Assembly: GCA_020849295.1 (NCBI GenBank)
Contig: JADLGN010000055.1
Location: 1-64,000 of the forward strand
Length of the DNA stretch: 64,000 nt
Direction: 5' to 3'
DNA from: Bacteroidia bacterium
Lineage (GTDB): Bacteria > Bacteroidota > Bacteroidia > NS11-12g > UBA9320
Part shown: positions 47,023-54,305 of the stretch, piece after piece
How positions within the stretch are numbered: the stretch's first letter is position 1
How the letters are laid out: each line of letters begins with the position of its first letter
Made by a program: the position numbers and the translations under genes
Notes under the pieces: model-generated
Database searches by the model: none
What the model was told of the DNA's origin: nothing
The model's input: the letters and a program-made list of their open reading frames with translations, nothing else

Positions 47023-47081
47023 AATATTTTAGCTCTCTGTAATAGTTTATAGCAAAATTGTTTTAAAAAAAATCTGTTTAT

Positions 47082-47966
47082 TTAAGGATTGTAAAATCTG
47101 CCAATTACTCCTAATGGTAAAAATATTCCGGTTTGACTTTTTAGTACAAGTTCGCCGGATTCAAGATTTTTTATATGTTTAAAGTTGGTCTCAATAATAT
47201 TTTTTATAATTACACTGCTTAATCCCATAGAATAAGAGTTTAAAACCAAAAAACTATTTTCTTTTTTTAAAATTTTATTAAGTAAAAACATCAATTCATC
47301 TATCATATTTTCAAGTTTCCATCTTTCGCCTTTTGCTCCTATGCCATAAGAAGGAGGATCAAGAATAATTCCATTATACAAATTCCCTCTTTTAGCTTCT
47401 CTTTCTACAAATTTAACTGCATCTTCCACCACCCACCTAATATCTCCCAAGCCAGATAATTTTTGATTTTCGTTTGCTCTATTTATTACCTGCTTTACAG
47501 AATCTACGTGGGTAACATCAGCTCCGGCAGCTTTGGCTGCAAGACTTGCTCCACCGGTATATGCAAACAGATTTAGAACTTTTACATTTTTTTCAATCTT
47601 TTTTATCTCCTTAATAGTATTGTAAATATAGTTCCAGTTTTCTGCCTGTTCAGGAAATATTCCTACATGTTTAAATGAAGTTAGGTTTAGTTTAAATTTT
47701 AATTCAGAACTAAAAAGATTGTAAGACAAATTCCATGAATCCTTAAAGTTATTTGATTTTTTCCATTCTCCGCTATGACTCCCTTTTTGAATAAATGTTG
47801 CATCTGTTTGTTTTTGCCATTCTGCTTCACTTAATTGCTTTTTCCAAATTGCCTGTGGTTCAGGACGGCGAAGTGTATATATACCGAATTTTTCTAATTT
47901 CTCAAAATTTCCGCAATCTATAAGTATATAATTCTTCCAGTTATTCGGATTAAAAATTTTTATCAT
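47082..47966 (-). CDS. Class I SAM-dependent methyltransferase (RlmI/RlmK-like)
   Basis: 294 residues from ATG 47966 (MIKIFNPNNW). The SAM-binding motif I is NLFAYTGGASLAAKAAGADV, motif II HVDSVKQVINRANEN, and the DPPSY motif is in ILDPPSYGIGAKGERW. This is the PF10672-type pattern of rRNA-like methyltransferases (RlmI). An N-terminal PUA domain is missing, so the target may differ. The track start (TTG 47972) overlaps the promoter-like box and is two codons upstream of a good ATG. Confidence 0.85.
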   Translation of the reverse strand: MIKIFNPNNWKNYILIDCGNFEKLEKFGIYTLRRPEPQAIWKKQLSEAEWQKQTDATFIQKGSHSGEWKKSNNFKDSWNLSYNLFSSELKFKLNLTSFKHVGIFPEQAENWNYIYNTIKEIKKIEKNVKVLNLFAYTGGASLAAKAAGADVTHVDSVKQVINRANENQKLSGLGDIRWVVEDAVKFVEREAKRGNLYNGIILDPPSYGIGAKGERWKLENMIDELMFLLNKILKKENSFLVLNSYSMGLSSVIIKNIIETNFKHIKNLESGELVLKSQTGIFLPLGVIGRFYNP

Positions 47967-47969
47967 TTT

Positions 47970-47977
47970 CAAATTTA
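47970..47977 (-). promoter_or_regulatory. Putative -7 box TAAATTTG (minus)
   Basis: TAnnTTTG on the minus strand 3 nt before ATG 47966, in the short gap after the exonuclease stop. Its position would give an almost leaderless mRNA. It might be coincidental in an AT-rich gap. Confidence 0.35.
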
Positions 47978-47980
47978 CTT

Positions 47981-48703
47981 TTAGCTCAAATAAATTATTT
48001 CTTCATCTGTAAAATTTTGAAAACCTGCCATTTTCAATAATACTCTGGCAAGAGTTACTACATCTTTCTCGCAATATGTTTTTATTCTTTCTATCCCGTT
48101 TGGCTCATTGTAATATACTTCACATACCATACTTCCGTCAATATCATCTTTGGGTGAAGCAATACCAAAAGCTGAAGCAAGTAAATCAAGCGAAGTATAA
48201 TTTTTATAATCACCGAATTTCCACAATTCCATTGTATCAATATGTGGAACTTCCCAAGGTTTTTTTCCTGCCAAGTCAAGTGCATAAGGTAGTGGCAGTG
48301 AGTTTATCAAAATTCTTCTCGACAAGTATGGAAAGTCAAATTCTTTGCCATTATGGGCACAAAGTAATTTGCCTGTTTCCGAAAAATATTTGTTAAGTAA
48401 GTTTGAAAAATCTAATAGTAAATCTTTTTCATTTTCACCGTAAAAAGATTTTACTCTGAAATTCCAATTGTTTCCATTTTTATTTAGAAAACCTGTAGAA
48501 ATACAAATAATTTTTCCAAATTCAGCATAAATACCTGCTCGGTTATACAATTCATCAGGTGTTTCATCATTCTTAGAAATTAAAATAGATTTTTTTGACC
48601 ATAGTGCTTTCCATCTTTCTTCCAAATCATCAAATTTGCAATATTGTGGAACTGTTTCAATATCTATAAATAAAATTTTATCAATATTTAAAAAATTAAG
48701 CAT
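47981..48703 (-). CDS. Predicted 3'-5' exonuclease, PolB-like (PF10108)
   Basis: 240 residues. ExoI DIETVPQY, exoII AHNGKEFDFPYLSRRI and exoIII YCEKDVVTLARVLLK give all DEDD-type acidic residues. The family is predicted to be a DnaQ/PolB-like exonuclease. There is no polymerase domain. Neighbours suggest no pathway. It lies between the methyltransferase and a TPM gene, all on the minus strand. Confidence 0.9.
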   Translation of the reverse strand: MLNFLNIDKILFIDIETVPQYCKFDDLEERWKALWSKKSILISKNDETPDELYNRAGIYAEFGKIICISTGFLNKNGNNWNFRVKSFYGENEKDLLLDFSNLLNKYFSETGKLLCAHNGKEFDFPYLSRRILINSLPLPYALDLAGKKPWEVPHIDTMELWKFGDYKNYTSLDLLASAFGIASPKDDIDGSMVCEVYYNEPNGIERIKTYCEKDVVTLARVLLKMAGFQNFTDEEIIYLS

Positions 48704-48724
48704 AAAGTATTTTTTTTTAAATTA

Positions 48725-49477
48725 CTACCAACTTCCTCCTGCTCCACCTCCCCCGGATGACCCTCCTCCAAAACCACCGCTCCATCCGCCACCTCCACCG
48801 CCACCAAAACCTCCCCACATTGTAGATGGACCGAATAAACCTCTACCGCCATAAGTATATGACCCGGGTCCTGAGTTCCTTGTAAACAAGATTACAAGTA
48901 TTATCACAATTAGAATAATTAACCATACTGGCGTTTTTTTACGAGGGGCTTTTTCGGTATTTTTATATTCGCCTTTTGAGCGGGAGATTATCTGGTCTAT
49001 TGCATCATTTATACCCTTTCCATACATTTTTTCTTTAAATGCAGGAGCCATTACGTCTCTTATTATACTTCCGGTTGCACCATCAGGCAAAAAACCTTCA
49101 GCACCTTTTCCAGTTGTAATCCAAATCCTACGTTTTGCTGGATCATTGTTTTCGTAAGCAATAAGTATTAATACTCCATTATCTTTTGCTTCTGTGCCTA
49201 TTCCCCAAGTATTATAAATTTTTAATCCTACATCAAATGCCTCTTCGCCATTAAGGGTTTCAAGAGTTATTACAACCAAATCTGTAGATGTGCTATCCCA
49301 ATATTTTTGAAGTTTTTGGTTTAGATAACTTTCTTCTTCGTTGCTAAGTAAATTTGCAAAATCGTTTATATAGCGAGTGTTTCCTTCTGGTTTTGGAGGA
49401 ACATCATAAGCTAATGAAAAAATAGCATTAGTGAAAAAAAATAATAAAATAGTAATCCTAACCAAAACTGATTTCAT
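48725..49477 (-). CDS. TPM-domain (YgcG-like) membrane protein with Gly-rich tail
   Basis: About 250 residues from ATG 49477 (MKSVLVRITILLFFFTNAIF, a signal). The TPM domain (DFANLLSNEEESYLNQKLQKY) is followed by a membrane segment (VWLIILIVIILVILF) and a terminal Gly/Ser/Trp stretch typical of YgcG proteins. TPM domains occur in photosystem repair and in LemA-associated membrane proteins; function remains unclear. The track start at 49498 is possible but gives a longer pre-signal region. It overlaps the next TPM gene in either case. Confidence 0.82.
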   Translation of the reverse strand: MKSVLVRITILLFFFTNAIFSLAYDVPPKPEGNTRYINDFANLLSNEEESYLNQKLQKYWDSTSTDLVVITLETLNGEEAFDVGLKIYNTWGIGTEAKDNGVLILIAYENNDPAKRRIWITTGKGAEGFLPDGATGSIIRDVMAPAFKEKMYGKGINDAIDQIISRSKGEYKNTEKAPRKKTPVWLIILIVIILVILFTRNSGPGSYTYGGRGLFGPSTMWGGFGGGGGGGWSGGFGGGSSGGGGAGGSW

Positions 49478-49889
49478 CGGGTAATTCATTTTTATCATTA
49501 TCAGATTTGGGGAAATGCTCTTTTAATTTAATACTTGCTTCTTGCAAACCAGCAACTATACCATTTACAATTTCACCATTTGAAAAATATGAAATTATTT
49601 TTTGCAGAGTACTATCCCAAAAGCCTGCCTCAACTTTTTCGTTAATACCTTTATCTCCAAATATTGCAATTTTTTTATCTTCAATAGAAATATATATTAT
49701 TACACCATTGCGAAGTTCTGTCTCATTCATTTTAAAATGAGAAAATAGATTTTTTGCTTTAAGTAAAGGGTCTGTTTTACAAAAATTGTCAATATGCACT
49801 CTTATTTCGCCTGAAGTTCCATTTTCGGCTTCGGCAATGGCATTTATAATTTTTTGCTCTTCTTCTTTTGAAAATGGACTTTTACTCAT
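49458..49889 (-). CDS. Small TPM-domain protein
   Basis: 143 residues: ENGTSGEIRVHIDNF, KNLFSHFKMNETELRNGVIIYISIEDKKIAIFGDKGI and the VEAGFWDSTLQKIISYFSNGE segment match the second TPM protein that often follows LemA. No signal peptide. It sits 0 nt after lemA and overlaps the next gene by about 20-41 nt, so the three genes form a LemA-TPM-TPM operon. Confidence 0.88.
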   Translation of the reverse strand: MSKSPFSKEEEQKIINAIAEAENGTSGEIRVHIDNFCKTDPLLKAKNLFSHFKMNETELRNGVIIYISIEDKKIAIFGDKGINEKVEAGFWDSTLQKIISYFSNGEIVNGIVAGLQEASIKLKEHFPKSDNDKNELPDEISFG

Positions 49890-50471
49890 CTAAAATTCCA
49901 CTTTAGGGGCTTTTTCGGCTCCTTCTTCTGCGGCAAAAAATGGTTTTGTTTTGAAACCTAAAATACTAGCAAAAATAACAGAAGGAAATTTCTGACATGC
50001 ATTATTATATACTTTTACAACCTGATTGAAATTATCTCTTGCTACAGCTATTCTATTTTCAGTACCGGCTAATTCATCCTGTAATTTTAAAAAACTCTGG
50101 TCTGCTTTTAAGTTAGGATAATTTTCTACTACTGCAAGCAAACGGCTTAAAGCACTATTTACATTACCCATTTGTGCATTTATTTTTGCTATTGTAGCAT
50201 CATCAAGATTTTCTGAAGTTACATTTATACTAGTAGCTTTAGCTCTGGCATCAATTACTGCCTGCAGCGTATTTTTTTCAAAATCTGCATATCCTTTTAC
50301 TGTTTTTACGAGGTTTGGGATAAGGTCTAACCTACGTTGATACTGAGACTGAACATCAGCCCACTTGTTATCTACATCATTTCTTTTAACTACCAAATTG
50401 TTGTAAGTATTACAGCCACCCACAAACAATATGGATAATACAACTAAAGCAATAATCCAAGTACTTTTCAT
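49890..50471 (-). CDS. LemA family protein
   Basis: 193 residues from ATG 50471 (MKSTWIIALVVLSILFVGGC). Hydrophobic N-terminal segment with Cys, so probably anchored (lipobox-like VGGC). Long helices follow: KRNDVDNKWADVQSQYQRRL, TVKGYADFEKNTLQAVIDAR and NNACQKFPSVIFASILGFKTKPFF, typical of LemA. The family is membrane-associated and of unknown function. The track start at 50504 would add 11 polar residues before the signal and is rejected. Confidence 0.9.
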   Translation of the reverse strand: MKSTWIIALVVLSILFVGGCNTYNNLVVKRNDVDNKWADVQSQYQRRLDLIPNLVKTVKGYADFEKNTLQAVIDARAKATSINVTSENLDDATIAKINAQMGNVNSALSRLLAVVENYPNLKADQSFLKLQDELAGTENRIAVARDNFNQVVKVYNNACQKFPSVIFASILGFKTKPFFAAEEGAEKAPKVEF

Positions 50472-50573
50472 TTTTTTTTTATTTTTAAGTACAAAAGAAA
50501 ACAAATGAAATATTATTTCTAAAAATATTTTATATAATCACTTAAAATTTCTATTAAAAAAGCACATTGTAAT

Positions 50574-50581
50574 TAACTTTG
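50574..50581 (+). promoter_or_regulatory. Putative -7 box TAACTTTG for hisS
   Basis: TAnnTTTG match overlapping the track's TTG start for hisS (50579). The likely start is GTG 50612, 30 nt downstream of the box. Confidence 0.5.
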
Positions 50582-50611
50582 CCGAATAAACAGATAATTT
50601 CTAAAAGAAAA

Positions 50612-51970
50612 GTGAAATATCCAAACGTAAAAGGTACCAGAGATTTTGCTCCTGATATTCTTGCAAAAAGAAAGTATATATTAAATATTATTGAATCTGT
50701 TTTTAAGAAATATGGGTTTTTAGCATTAGAAACTCCAGCATTAGAACAACTTGATACTTTGACAGGGAAATATGGAGATGAAGGAGATAAATTGCTTTTT
50801 AAAGTTTTAAATTCTGGTGATTTTGCATCAAAAGTTGATGACAATATTTGGAGTTCTAAACAATCAGAAAATATTGCCAAATTTATTAGTGAAAAAGGAT
50901 TGAGATACGATCTTACTGTGCCTCTTGCCAGATTTGTAGCTACAAACCGAAATGACATTACTTTTCCGTTCAAAAGATATCAAATGCAACCAGTGTGGAG
51001 GGCAGACAGACCTCAACGTGGCAGATATCGTGAGTTTTGGCAATGCGATGCAGATATACTTGGAAGTAATACACTAATAAATGAAGCTGAGATTTTAACT
51101 ATTGCTGTCGAAATTTTTAAAAAACTTAACATTCCAATTCAAATAAGCCTTAACAATCGAAAAATACTTGAAGCAATTGCAGAAAAATTAGGTATTTCTG
51201 AAAAGTTTAATCTGTTTACTGTACTTATAGACAAACTTGATAAAATTAATTTTGTAGATTTATCTAAGGATTTTGAAAACATAGGGCTTTCAAAGGATAA
51301 GATTGCAGAACTAAGCAAAATTCTTTCTACGCAATATTTCAATAAAGAAAGTATTAATATAATTCTTGAGAGTTTAAATAACAATGCAAATGCACAAAAA
51401 GGCTGTGATGAATTGTTAGAAATTTTATCTTTTATATCTCTAATTGAAAAATTTGATGCAAATATTAAAATTGACCTTTCGCTTGCAAGAGGACTTGATT
51501 ATTATACCGGTTGCATTATAGAGATAAAATGTTCAACTGCAAAAATGGGTAGTATAGCTGGTGGTGGAAGGTATGATAATTTAACTGGAGTGTTTGGATT
51601 GCCAGGTGTTTCGGGTATTGGTATTTCATTTGGAATTGACAGAATATATGATATTATGGAAGAAATGCAACTGTTTAATGATGTAAAAACCACTGATACA
51701 AAAATTGTTCTTTGCCAATTTGATAAAAAAGGGCAGTTATATAATTTTAAAATTGCTGCAATGTTAAGGGAAAATGGAATTTCCTGTGAAGTTTATCCAG
51801 ATTTAAAAAAAATAAATAAACAACTTGAATATGCTGAAAAAAAGGGTATTGAGTATGTTATTATAAGTGGAGAAGAAGAAATAAACTCCCAAATTTTAAG
51901 TGTTAAAAATCTTAAATCCAGGATTCAGGAAAAGATAGATGTTAAGAATATTATTAGTTATTTTAAATAG
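50612..51970 (+). CDS. hisS: Histidyl-tRNA synthetase
   Basis: 452 residues from GTG 50612 (MKYPNVKGTRDFAP). Family knowledge: HisRS begins just before KGTRDF. Class II motifs are visible: RYDLTVPLARFVA, MQPVWRADRPQRGRYREFWQCDADI, ARGLDYYTGCIIEI and GGGRYDNL; the C-terminal anticodon-binding domain follows (about 360-452). It charges tRNA-His. The ORF-track start (TTG 50579) adds 11 residues inside a promoter box and is unlikely. The RluA-like gene starts close to the hisS stop. Confidence 0.93.
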   Translation: MKYPNVKGTRDFAPDILAKRKYILNIIESVFKKYGFLALETPALEQLDTLTGKYGDEGDKLLFKVLNSGDFASKVDDNIWSSKQSENIAKFISEKGLRYDLTVPLARFVATNRNDITFPFKRYQMQPVWRADRPQRGRYREFWQCDADILGSNTLINEAEILTIAVEIFKKLNIPIQISLNNRKILEAIAEKLGISEKFNLFTVLIDKLDKINFVDLSKDFENIGLSKDKIAELSKILSTQYFNKESINIILESLNNNANAQKGCDELLEILSFISLIEKFDANIKIDLSLARGLDYYTGCIIEIKCSTAKMGSIAGGGRYDNLTGVFGLPGVSGIGISFGIDRIYDIMEEMQLFNDVKTTDTKIVLCQFDKKGQLYNFKIAAMLRENGISCEVYPDLKKINKQLEYAEKKGIEYVIISGEEEINSQILSVKNLKSRIQEKIDVKNIISYFK

Positions 51971-52035
51971 AAAATTCAATCAAAAATATAAATTATAAAA
52001 TTTCAGATTTAATAATTGCCGAGGATGAAAATATT

Positions 52036-52704
52036 TTGGCATTAAACAAACCTGCCCATATTTCTACATTAGATGAAAGGGATACTGAGAAAAATTATTT
52101 GTTAAAAATTGCAAAAGGATATTTGCCCGAAGTGCAGGCGTGTCACAGGCTTGACAAAGAAACATCCGGAGTTATAATTTTCTCGAAAAACAATAAAGTT
52201 TATCGAGATATAAGTATTTTGTTTGAAAAAAGAAAAGTTACCAAAACATATCATGCAATAAGTGAAGGATGCCATAATTTTAATAATATAGAAATAAATA
52301 AACCAATCAGCATAAACTCAAAAGGATTTTCAAAAATAGATTATCATGGAGGAAAAGATTCATTAAGCTATTTTAATACTTTAAAAATATACAAGCACTA
52401 TAGTCTGATAGAATGTAAGCCTGTAACAGGGAGATTACATCAAATAAGAGTACATTTAAAATCTGCCAATGCACCTATTGCCGGCGATGTAATGTATGGA
52501 GGAAAATTGCCAATGCTATCATCATTCAAAAGAAAATATAATTTGGCAAAATATGAAGAAGAAAAGCCAATTATCAATAGGGTATCACTTCATGCTTACA
52601 GTATTTCGTTTGAATTGTATGGAAAAAAATATTTTTTTAGAGCTGAATATCCAAAGGACATTAGAGCTTTTTTAACTCTTCTCGAAAAATACGATAAAAT
52701 GTAA
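52036..52704 (+). CDS. RluA-family pseudouridine synthase (start uncertain)
   Basis: 222 residues from TTG 52036. Catalytic Asp is in CHRLDKETSGVI; TKTYHAI, GRLHQIRVHLKSANAPIAGD and the terminal segment are typical of RluA-like enzymes for rRNA or tRNA. No S4 domain. The family's conserved N-terminal phrase (DLIIAEDENILALNKPAHIS) extends in frame upstream of the TTG as far as the hisS stop (51968-51970), but no ATG, GTG or TTG lies there. A rare start codon (an ATA overlaps the hisS TAG at 51967-51969) or a sequence error may be involved. The real protein is probably about 15-23 residues longer. Confidence 0.82.
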   Translation: MALNKPAHISTLDERDTEKNYLLKIAKGYLPEVQACHRLDKETSGVIIFSKNNKVYRDISILFEKRKVTKTYHAISEGCHNFNNIEINKPISINSKGFSKIDYHGGKDSLSYFNTLKIYKHYSLIECKPVTGRLHQIRVHLKSANAPIAGDVMYGGKLPMLSSFKRKYNLAKYEEEKPIINRVSLHAYSISFELYGKKYFFRAEYPKDIRAFLTLLEKYDKM

Positions 52705-52711
52705 AAGTGCT

Positions 52712-53485
52712 TTAAAACCTGACTATAAAATGTTCTTTTGTCAATCTTTTTTGAATAAAAACTATTCCCATAAAAAATAAATCTATTGTAAGATTAACAT
52801 CCGTATGAGCTTTAATTTTTTCCCACGCTTTTTGCATTTCTTCTGACCAATTAATATCGTCAAAAACAAAAATTGCATTTTCTGAAGCTTTGCTAAGACA
52901 AATTTCAAAATAACTTAAAGTGGGGGCATAATGATGATTTCCATCAAAAAACACAAAATCAATTTCAGTCAGTTTATCAATTATAGGTTTGAGGGTTTGG
53001 TTAAAATCACCTTGCACAATTTTTGAATTTTCAAAATTTAATTTTTTAAGATTTTTCTTGGCAATTTCTACCAAACCAGAATTCCCTTCAAATGTATATA
53101 ATTCGCTTTTGTAATTTAATGCCTTGCATATATATAGGCTACTTATACCCAAAGAAGTTCCTAATTCAATAGAGATATGCGGATTTTTCCATTTAACTAT
53201 TCTGTAAAGCAAACGGCAGTATTTATGGCTCTTGGCAGATTTTGATATTATATTTTTTATCAATTCTGTTGATTTTTTGTTCTTTCCATAATCCCAACCT
53301 TCAACTATTGAGCTGTTTTTTTTTAATTTTAGGCGTATGTTTTCAATTTCTTCAAATTCTTCATCACTATTTTTTCCATATATAATATCCTTTATAAAAT
53401 TGAATACAAATGGCGAATGAATACCATGTAGATTATTACTTTTTATTAAATATCTGAAATAAGAAAGAATTAATTTTAAATTCAA
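52712..53485 (-). CDS. SAM-dependent O-methyltransferase-like protein
   Basis: 257 residues. An N-terminal helical part with HGIHSPFVFNFIKD, then the Rossmann fold: ISIELGTSLGISSLYICKAL (motif I), YTFEGNSGLVEIAKKNL, and FVFFDGNHHYAPTLSYFEIC. This is the class I methyltransferase pattern seen in many Bacteroidota (with the HGIHSPF phrase), related to catechol-type O-methyltransferases. Substrate unknown. It lies 4 nt from dedA on the same strand, and the two may be cotranscribed. Confidence 0.82.
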   Translation of the reverse strand: MNLKLILSYFRYLIKSNNLHGIHSPFVFNFIKDIIYGKNSDEEFEEIENIRLKLKKNSSIVEGWDYGKNKKSTELIKNIISKSAKSHKYCRLLYRIVKWKNPHISIELGTSLGISSLYICKALNYKSELYTFEGNSGLVEIAKKNLKKLNFENSKIVQGDFNQTLKPIIDKLTEIDFVFFDGNHHYAPTLSYFEICLSKASENAIFVFDDINWSEEMQKAWEKIKAHTDVNLTIDLFFMGIVFIQKRLTKEHFIVRF

Positions 53486-53489
53486 TTTA

Positions 53490-54140
53490 TTACCCAGTCT
53501 TGTTTTGTTTGTTTTTTAATGTTTTCTTTTCGCGTCTGTATGTCCTTAAAACCGGTATAGCTGTAATTACAATCATTAGCACAACTACAAGCCCTAAATG
53601 ATCTTTAAGATTAGGAATAGTTTGAGCGAGATAATATGCACTTAAAGTCATTGAAGAAGTCCAAAGCAAAGAACCCACAATTGTATAAATCAAGAATTTT
53701 TTAAAATCAAATTGAATAACTCCGCTTAGAATTGGAGCAAATGTTCTTATAATTGGCAAAAATCTGCCCATAATTAATGCTTTGCCTCCGTATTTGTTGT
53801 AAAATGTACGAGTTATAAAAACATATCTTTTCTTAAATATCAACGAATCATCTCTTGTAAAAAGTTTTGGACCTACCCTCCTTCCAAAAAAATATCCAGT
53901 AAGATTTCCTGCAATTGCAGCAATATTAAGCAATGCCATAAGTGTAAAAATATCTACTGATAATGTACCAGTATAACACAAAATACCTGCAGTAAACAAC
54001 AGTGAATCTCCCGGGAGGAAAAATCCAACAAACAACCCGGTTTCTGCATAAACTATAAAAATAAGCAATCCTAATCCACCAATTTTTATCAAATTTTCGG
54101 GAACAAACAATTTCGGAATAAGTTCTATATAATCGTGCAT
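53490..54140 (-). CDS. DedA family membrane protein
   Basis: 216 residues with several membrane segments. The VTT/DedA signature is visible: FVGFFLPGDSLLF, the GRFLPIIRTFAPILSGV motif with conserved Arg, and a C-terminal Lys/Arg-rich tail (RTYRREKKTLKNKQNKTG). DedA proteins recycle polyprenyl-phosphate or phospholipid carriers across the membrane. The upstream intergenic region carries a perfect 10-bp inverted repeat. Confidence 0.92.
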   Translation of the reverse strand: MHDYIELIPKLFVPENLIKIGGLGLLIFIVYAETGLFVGFFLPGDSLLFTAGILCYTGTLSVDIFTLMALLNIAAIAGNLTGYFFGRRVGPKLFTRDDSLIFKKRYVFITRTFYNKYGGKALIMGRFLPIIRTFAPILSGVIQFDFKKFLIYTIVGSLLWTSSMTLSAYYLAQTIPNLKDHLGLVVVLMIVITAIPVLRTYRREKKTLKNKQNKTG

Positions 54141-54179
54141 TATTTGATTTTGCTAAAATAGCAATAATTTATTTCTAAA

Positions 54180-54200
54180 ATACATTTTTCAAAAATGTAT
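54180..54200. repeat. Perfect 21-nt palindrome ATACATTTTT-C-AAAAATGTAT
   Basis: Ten-base arms with a single central base, 40 nt upstream of the dedA ATG and just downstream of the giant PKD gene terminator. It could be a dimeric operator or part of the terminator's T-rich tail. Perfect symmetry over 21 nt is notable even in AT-rich DNA. Confidence 0.6.
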
Positions 54201-54209
54201 AAAAAATGA

Positions 54210-54231
54210 AAGGACGTTTCACAACGCCCTT
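54210..54231 (-). terminator. Terminator hairpin of the giant PKD gene
   Basis: On the minus strand AAGGGCGTT and AACGTCCTT pair over nine positions (one G-U wobble), with a 4-nt loop, and are followed by a T-rich stretch (ATTTTTTATACATTTTT). It lies 75 nt after the 1617-residue gene stop. Confidence 0.7.
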
Positions 54232-54305
54232 ACCATAAATTCTAATGCCTATGAAAAAAATCTTATAAAAAACTATATTCTTTAAAACCTATTTTTTTAA
54301 TTTAT

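Noticed and set aside
48636-48854. Poly-proline ORF on the plus strand (PPAPPPPDDPPPKPPLHPP)
   Set aside because: It is the antisense of the Gly-rich tail of the TPM protein.
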